Source: UBA1181 sp963619325 (lineage in GTDB: Bacteria; Bacteroidota; Bacteroidia; Bacteroidales; Paludibacteraceae). Taken from it: a stretch of DNA of 64,000 bases. Below, piece after piece: positions 42,401 to 51,400 of this stretch. A program made the position numbers and the translations under genes. Within the stretch, counting starts at the first letter, position 1. Every line of letters starts with the position of its first letter. The stretch spans positions 1-64,000 of the forward strand of contig CAVEVQ010000010.1 in NCBI GenBank assembly GCA_963619325.1, read 5' to 3'. Under the pieces are notes generated by a model. The model did no database searches. It was given only the letters and a program-made list of their open reading frames with translations, and was not told the DNA's origin.

Positions 42401-45400
42401 GACAAAGACCTATAACAGCAAAGACTACACTTGTACAACCAAGAACAAGACGTATGTAAAAGTCAACGAATTACCAAGCGTTTCAATCAGTGGTGCTTCC
42501 CTTGTCTGCGCAGAAGACGATAAGAAGGTTACACTCACCGCAAGTGGCACTAACTTGACGACATACGAGTGGCAGAAAGGCGACAGCTACTCTAAAGACA
42601 AGAGTGCAGAAAACGCCAATACTACAGAGAACACATTCGAAGTAACTCCAGATGTAGGACAAGACGGAGAAAGCACGACGACCTATTACACAGTTCGAGT
42701 TACCGATGGCAACGGATGTCAGAACACGGCTACCACGAGCATCCTTCGCGTTGGCAAAACCAACATTGAAATACCAGAAGAATACATCGGAGTATGTATG
42801 GGATCGGATGCCACCCTCAACAGTGGAATCTCTGGAACGAACTACACCTTCGCTTGGACGAAGGACGGATCAAGCATGTCTTCAGAGAATGGCAACAGCC
42901 TTTCAATTGCTAACGTTACAACCGACGCCACATACGCAGTTAAAGCAACGGCGTCATACGTTAGCAACCAGCAAACAAAATATTGCGAGGCGACAAAAAC
43001 CTTTAATGTTGAAAGCAAGGACGTTCCAACACTTAGTTTCTCAGGAGATGGTTCTGTATGCTACAACAACCCTACTCCGTTGGTTGTAAATGCCACCAAC
43101 GCAGATTATCTCGTTTGGGAAGGCAAATCGACCAACATCAAGGATAACGAGGGCAATGACGATAACATAAATGAATCCGAGATTACTTTCGCTCCTAAAG
43201 AACTTATAACTGAGCAAACACAGTTTGGATTCACAGCTTATAAGAACTATGTAATTAGCAGAGATGGGACATCGACAACTAACGTACAAAATCTCACTTG
43301 TACAGCAACCGGTCAAGCAACAGCCAGTCCGAGAAACTTGCCAACTATCGCTGTTGAAGACGTCAGAACATGTATCAACTCTGAGAAGACATTGAAAGCC
43401 ACAGCGACCAGCGCAGAGAGTGGCATCACATTCAACTACGATTGGAAAGTTCCTGGAGAAGGGACATGGAACGCAGGAACAGAATCAAAGACAATCACAC
43501 CGACTGTCAAAGGAGAGTACGAATACAAAGTTCGTGTCACCGACTCATACAATTGTGCCGATAGTGCTGCGATAATCCTCACCGTCGACACCTTGCCTAC
43601 GTTCACCCTTTCGGGAGACATTGCGGAATGTAAAGGAAATACGGTAACAATCAGTGCTTCCAACAAGAGCTTGGAGTATGATTGGACGAATAGCGGAAAC
43701 TACAATCCGAACATCAGCAACAGATACACCGTTACCGACGCGTTGACCATAGAAGTTAAGGCAAAAGACGGAAACGGATGTTTGTCAGCTCCTGTAAGTC
43801 ATAGCGTAGAGGCCCTGAGCAACCCAGAAATCTCAATTGACGCCACAACGCCATGCTACAACCAATCTGCCACATTGACTGTTACCGATAATGTTACAGA
43901 AGGTGTCAACACCTATTCTTGGAACAAATCATCTGTCACAAAAATTAGAGAGGGTGTGTTTACAACAGACAATCTAAAAGATGCAAGCACATACACAGTA
44001 ACAGCGACGAAAATATATGCCGACCACAACAACAAGTCTTGTGTTGCAAAAGAGGAAGTTGATGTCAGTGTCAACGCATTGCCAGTCATCTCAATCAGCG
44101 CAGACGAATCCTATTGCAACGGAACGGAGAACATCACCATCACCGCAAACGGAGGTCAGGCATACGAGTGGTCTACGAATGAAATCGCAGAACCAAACAC
44201 CGACTTGACTGAGACAAACACCTACAACATAGCAGGTCCATTGACAACAGAAATGAACATCTATGTATGGGGTCAAGACGCAAATGGATGTAAGTCATCT
44301 GCCGAAACGAACATTCAAGTCAACGACAATCCTAAATTCCACATCAGTGGCGACACCGTTGTATGCTTGGGAGGAACGACCAAAGTCAAGGCCGTTGCTG
44401 AAAATGGAGGTATGGATTTCACTTGGACAGTCGATGGAAGCAGTACCACAAGCGATGAATATACATTCAACGATATTACGAAAGATGTGAAAGTATCCGT
44501 TATGGCGAAAAACGCAAACGGATGTACGACGACCTATGAGTTCACAGTGAAGGCGGTCAACGCGCCTACCATCACCGCAGACAACTTCGACAAGACCATC
44601 TGTAAAGGTTCTACTGCGCAACTTGAGATTAACGACATACAGGCAACCGACAACGGCAATGCAGCCACTATCGCATGGAAAGATGCCGCAGGAAGAACTA
44701 TCGCAGGGGCTAACACCACGAGATACACTACACCTGCTGTCAACAACTCAAACACGAAGTACACAGTAGAAGCAAGTTACGCATATTCACAGTATGAGAC
44801 GGAGACTGTAACATGTCCGACGACAGCCACATTCACTATAAACGTCAACGATCTTCCTTACATCACGATCTCAGGAGACGAGTCTGTTTGTGAAGGAGAG
44901 AATGCGACATTGACCGCATCGGCGACAGGAACGGGTACTAACCAAACTTACCAGTGGTTCGTTAAGACTGCTACAGGAATTAACAACTTGTCGAACAACG
45001 CCACATCAACAAGAAACCCTATCAACGAGACTGGAGCCTACGATGCAACGACAAGAACAGTCACCTACTACGTGATAGTATCAGACGAGCATCTTGGCAG
45101 CACAGCCTGCGAAGACACCGCATGGCAAAACGTCAAAGTAAAAGAACTTCCAACGTTTGAATTGTCTACAGCAGACAGCAAGACGACGGTTTGTCAAGGA
45201 GATGCCGTCACAATCAAGGCAGACAAGCCATCACTCCTCTACGATTGGAATGGTGCAGGCTATCAAAACACTACGACATACGAGTTGAATGTCAATGCAG
45301 AAACACATCTCACAGTAAAGGCAATGGATCAAGCCACATCGTGTGAAGGCTCTGCAACAATCGACCTATACACGAAGCCATACCCTATCATTGAGTTTGA

Positions 45401-48400
45401 GAATGTGCCAACCGTTTGTGCGGATCAAGAAAGCAAGACGATCAACATCAGTTCGTCTAAGAAAGACCAGTACGTTTGGAAGTGGCAGCTTGACAATAAG
45501 AACGGAGATGTCAAATCAACCACAAGCTCTTGTGAGACAGGACTTCTGAAAGACAACCAAGACATCTATGTAACCGCGACCCTCAACGAGTGTACGTCCG
45601 ACACGACGATCACAATCCAAGTGAACCGATTGCCGGAGATCAGCATAGAGGAAGGTTCCAACATCTCCGTATGTTCAGGATCAGACTTGGTTTTGCATGC
45701 CGAAGGAGGTATAGCATACGTATGGAAAGAGTACGATGCAAACCAATACAAAGCAAGTTCGGAACTTCAAACCACAAACATCATCAACTCAGAGAAAATA
45801 AAGGTTTGGGGTAAAGACAATAATGGATGTGAGAATTCTGCAGAAATTGAGATTTCGGTTAATCCATTGCCAACGTTCGATGTCAACTACAACAAGGGAT
45901 ACTGTGTGGGATCGCAAGCTATTCTCGAAGCAACAAGTACTGAAGGTCTCTCGTATGTATGGTCATACAAGAAAGACTTCAGTTCTGAGAGCATTGTTTC
46001 CAGAGCGCAAGTATTCCGCCCTATCATTACAAAAGACACCACTTTCTATGTCAAGGGAACGAATAACAACGGATGTACAGCAGAAGGCTACAAGACAGTA
46101 GCTTTGAAAGCATACCAATATCCAGACATTGAATTGAGTGCTCCAGCCTCCGTCTGCAAAGGTTCGGAAGCGACATTAGAAGTTAAAAACAACGGAGTTG
46201 CTGCAACCTACGCTTGGTCTGGCATAGACAAGACGAACGCAACGATAACGGTTAACGTAGCCAAGAACACGAAATTCACCGTAACAGCGACCTCTGTAGA
46301 AGGAGGATGTAAGACATTGAAAGATGCAGTTGTCGGTGTATTGCAGTTGCCAACAATCATAGCCGAGGACGCAAAAGTTTGTGAGGGCAACAACGGAACC
46401 ATCGGAGCGAGAAGCAATTCGACCATCGCTGAGTGGTATTGGATGGATGCGAGTGGAACGACCATTCTCCAAGAGAAGAATGCTAATGGTAACAAGTACA
46501 CCACAACAGAAGCAGGCGGAATCACGAGCGAGACCCACTACATTGCGAAGGGTATAGATGCTCAAGGTTGCGAGGGGTCTGTAGTCGTCAAGATTTCCAA
46601 CTACGAGAATCCGAAATTCACCATTGCCACAAATTCGCCTGTCTGCAACGGCAGCGACATCAAACTCACCGCAAGCAATCGAACGCTGTCATACGATTGG
46701 AATGATGGAGACGGTTACAAGAGCGATTGGAGTTTCTCCGAGACTGCAGACGCAACGAAAACATACGCCCGCGAAGTTATCGGAAAGTCGGCCGAAGGAT
46801 GTACGACGAAAATCAGTGTACCATCCATCACAATTCAAACCTTGCCAGTCTTTGAGTTGGAGATGAAAAACGACCTTGGTACGACGGGCGAGTATGTATG
46901 TTTAGGCGGAGATATGACAATCACATCAAATGTTGCAGACTACACCTACTCATGGTCTACGTCAGACAAGACATACACTGAGACGAGCAACAAGATGACA
47001 TTCGAGAATGTCCAAGGACAGACGTTTGTCTCGGTAACTGCCAAAGAGTCTTTGAAAGGCGATGAATATTGTGCGACAACCATTGAAAAGACAATCAAAG
47101 TATGGTCATTGCCAGACATCAAGATTGAAAGCGAGAAGAGCGAAATCTGTTTGGACAGCAGTGTTACGTTGACTGCCAAGGGAGGCGTTTCAGGCAAGTA
47201 CGTTTGGCTGAACCCTGCAGGCGAAAAGACAGACAACGTCAAGGTGACACCTTCCGTCAAGTTCGCGGCCGACGAGGCGGGACGTAATTTGACCTACGAA
47301 GTACAAGGAACAGACGAAAACGGATGTGTCAACACGGCGACAACAGACCTAATGGTCTACAACCGTCCTACCCTCACAATTCCAGCGGTTGAACCTGTAT
47401 GTAGAGGAACAGAAGCCACTATCCAAGCCAACGGTTCTGCGAATAATTACACTTGGTATGTGAAAGGCAGTGAAAAGGTAATAGGAACATCAGACCTCAT
47501 CACTCCAAAAGTAACCCCTGCAAGCGGAGAGAACTCTGTAACCTACACCGTTCGTGCCGAGGATATGAATACTTGTGTGAACTTCGGAGAAGTCACCGTC
47601 AATGTGAAGGAATACCCTACTTTGACCTATAAAACGACATCACCTACGGGGAAAGACAGTATTTGTAAAGGACTTCCACAAAGCATCAAGATACAGATGG
47701 AAGGCGCAGACACATGGGAATGGACAGACGAGGACAACACCAACTCATTCCGCGAATTCTCGAGTCTCAACGCACAGAAGAGAATCACGGTCAGAGGTAC
47801 GACCGCAGGATGTACGACAGACACGACAATTGAGATTGGCATTTGGACATTACCAGACTTCTCACTCGACGGAGTGTCAAACATCTGTAACAACAGTGTT
47901 TTGACTATCACCGCTAAAGCCATCAGTGATAAAGACAAATACACTTACGAATGGATTGGCAAGAACCATACAGGAGACAGTTATACAGAGACAGTGAAGA
48001 CGGCCAGCACCTTCACATACACCGTGAAGGCAACAGACGCCAACAAATGTTACGCTACACAAAGCCACACCGTCAAAGTAAACGCATTGCCTACCGTTAC
48101 TATCACAGATAGGACGCCAGTCGTTTGTGAAGGCGACGCTACGACCGCAGAGGCTACAGGTGCTATTGACTATGCTTGGTACACTGCGGAAAACATCAGT
48201 GGACCTTGGGTAGCCGACGGAACTGGCGACATAACGAACCTTACGGTCAACGCTCCAGTCTACCTCCGAGTTATCGGAACAGACATCAACGGATGTGAGA
48301 ACCGCGACTCTATCTTAGTCTCCACGAAGCCTTATCCAGTCATTACGGTTGAAGAAGCACCTGCAGCCGTCTGCTACGATGAGAACGCGACCATCAAAGT

Positions 48401-51400
48401 TTCAGGAGCCGACACCTACACTTGGGACAAGGACGATGAGACTGTTACCATTGAGACATCAACATCAGGTAACAAGCACATCAGCGCCATCACGGAGAAA
48501 CTCACAGGAGACAGAGCATTCAAGGTTACAGGTACGACAAATGGATGTGCGACAGACAAGACTATTAACGTGAGCGTATGGTCATTACCATCCATCTCCA
48601 TATCGTCCGTCAAATCGAACAATGAGATTTGCGAGAAAGAGTCTATTCTTCTCAACGCAGCGGGAGGAGAGACAGGCAAGTATGTCTGGAACATATCAGG
48701 GAACACGACTGTCATCGGAACAGAAGACAGCTATACGGCCGCTCCAACGACAGTCGGAACGACAACCTACCAAGTACACGGAGAGGACATCCACGGATGT
48801 AAGAACCAATCCGAGTTCGACGTTGTCGTCAATGAGTTACCTGACATTGAGATTGAAGGTGAAGATGCCGTATGTATGAAAGAGCAAGTAACCCTCAAGG
48901 CGATCAGTTCGGTTGGAATCAGAAACTACAACTGGAGTTCTGGAGAAACAGACCAAACCATCACTGCGACCATCACTAATGGCAAGACATTCCAAGTTGA
49001 AGTAGAAGACTACAACGGATGTAAGAACATTGCGAAGAAGGCAGTTGCCGCCAAATCAATACCGTCATTGGCAGCCGCCCTCCCTAAGTACATTTGTAAC
49101 GGAGACGAGGCGGAAGTTGTTCTTTCCGGTGCCGAGAAATACTACACGACAGAAAACGAATTGATTTCAAACGGAAAGATGACAATTAGTCCTTCTAAAG
49201 ACACAACATTCACAATCGTGGCTTACGTTGGAGAATGTTCACAAACGAAAGACATCTCACTCCAAGTGTTTGAGAATCCGACCGTGTGGATTTCCGCTTC
49301 AGCAGATGCAATTTGCAAGGGCGCATCAGCCACATTGACCGCCAATGGAGCGACTCAATACGAGTGGATCGGTGAATCCATTACCAACACGAAACGCACC
49401 GTTTCACCACTTGAAACGACCCAGTACACCGTCTACGGAACAGATGACAATGGTTGTCATGGCACAAGCGAGCCATACACCCTCAAAGTCAACACCGCAC
49501 CTGAGTTTACGGTAGAAGCAACTTCAGACTATGTATGTGAAGGATCCTACGACACATTGTTCGTAAAATACGACAAAACAGTTGACGGACATGCGACCTC
49601 GTTCACATGGACGAATACAGGAGAGTTGAAAGACTCTATCTTCCCTGCCATCTACGAGACTGTCAACTACATGGTCATCGGTCGAAACGATTATGGATGC
49701 GAGGCTACACGCATGAAGTTGATTACTAAGAAAGACTATCCGACCCTTTCATTTGAGTCGTCCAACGACGTCATCTGCGAGGGAACAGATGTGACGATTA
49801 CCGCAATCTCTAACGCAACCGATTACAAGTGGCAAGACGGCACAACCGGCAATGAGTATGAGATTACAAACATTGACGCTGGAAAGACACTGACTGCGTA
49901 CGCTACGCTCAACGGATGTACGACGACAGACCAATTTGTTGTCAACGTAAATCCTAAACCATACGTTTGGATTACAGGATCACGCGACACATGTACCTAC
50001 AGCGAGATCACACTCTCCGCCAAAGGAGCTTCCACATACAAGTGGAGTAACGGCAAGAGCGGCGAGAGCATCAGCGTATTCTACAAGAATGAACCTGGCA
50101 CTTACCAGTACTCAGTAGTCGGTACAGACATCAATGGTTGTTCGTTCGAGACAGAGCCATACGAGGTTACCGTTCACAGTGCGCCTAAAGTCATCATCTC
50201 TGGTAGCACTGAGGTATGTAACGGAACATCCGCACAACTCACCGCTTCGGGAGCCAACACATACATTTGGACAGCGGGCTACAACAGTAGCGATGCCACA
50301 ATCTATCCTACAATTACGGAGAGAACCTACTTCTTCGTGACAGGTAAGGACATTTACGGATGTGAAGGTAGTGCCAACAAGTGGGTTAACGTCATTGAAT
50401 ACCCTACACTTGCATACGAGGCACCTGCACAAGTATGTAAGGGAGAACCTGCCAAGTTCACCATCACAGGAGCAAATAAATACTTCTATAACGGTGAAAC
50501 TATTGAAGGTAAGACATTCACTTATACCGATGTTCCGGAAAACACGACAACCTACACAATTGTCGGAGACAAGAGTGGTTGTCAGTCAAGCATCCGTTTC
50601 ATGGTAGACGTACTTCAACACCCAACCGTTTGGATTTCGGGTACAAACACCATCTGTAAAGAGTCTTCTACATTGTTGACCGCGTCTGGAGCGCTGACCT
50701 ACGTTTGGACATCCGACAAAACAGGCAAGACCGCCATCTCTACGGCTGAATCATACAACGCCCACCCTACAGAGATGACCACCTACACCGTTGTCGGAAC
50801 AGACGCCAACAAGTGTAGCAGCACGCAGACCTACACCGTCAATGTCGACTCTTTACCTAAGTTCGAGATTGATGGACCGACACAAGCCTGTGAGGGTAAC
50901 ACAATCACTCTCGCAATCAAGAACGGAGATGCACTCAAGTATAGTTGGAGCAACGGAGCGAGCGGAGAAACAGTTACGCCTATCATCAACAAATCTACCG
51001 TCTTTACGGTAGAGGCAACTGGTTCAAACAACTGTACGGCCAAGAAGACCCACACAGTAAGAAGTTACGCTTACCCTACATTGTCCTACTCAGCACCTGC
51101 ACAAGCATGTGCCAAGACGCCAGTGCAGATCATCGTAACCGGAGCAGACTCTTACAATTGGGCAAACGACCCTAAGAACCATACGGGAAGGATGACAGAC
51201 TATCCTGAAGGCACGACCGTCTACAACGTAGAAGGTGTTTCCAACAACTGTGCAACGAATCTGTCAATATCCGTGGATGTTCTACAGAATCCAACCGTTT
51301 CTTACCAAGGAAACACGAGCATCTGTCGAGGAACAAAGATGGAACTCGTAGCATACGGAGCTAAAGAATACCAATGGAGTACAGGATTGAAGAGCGACAC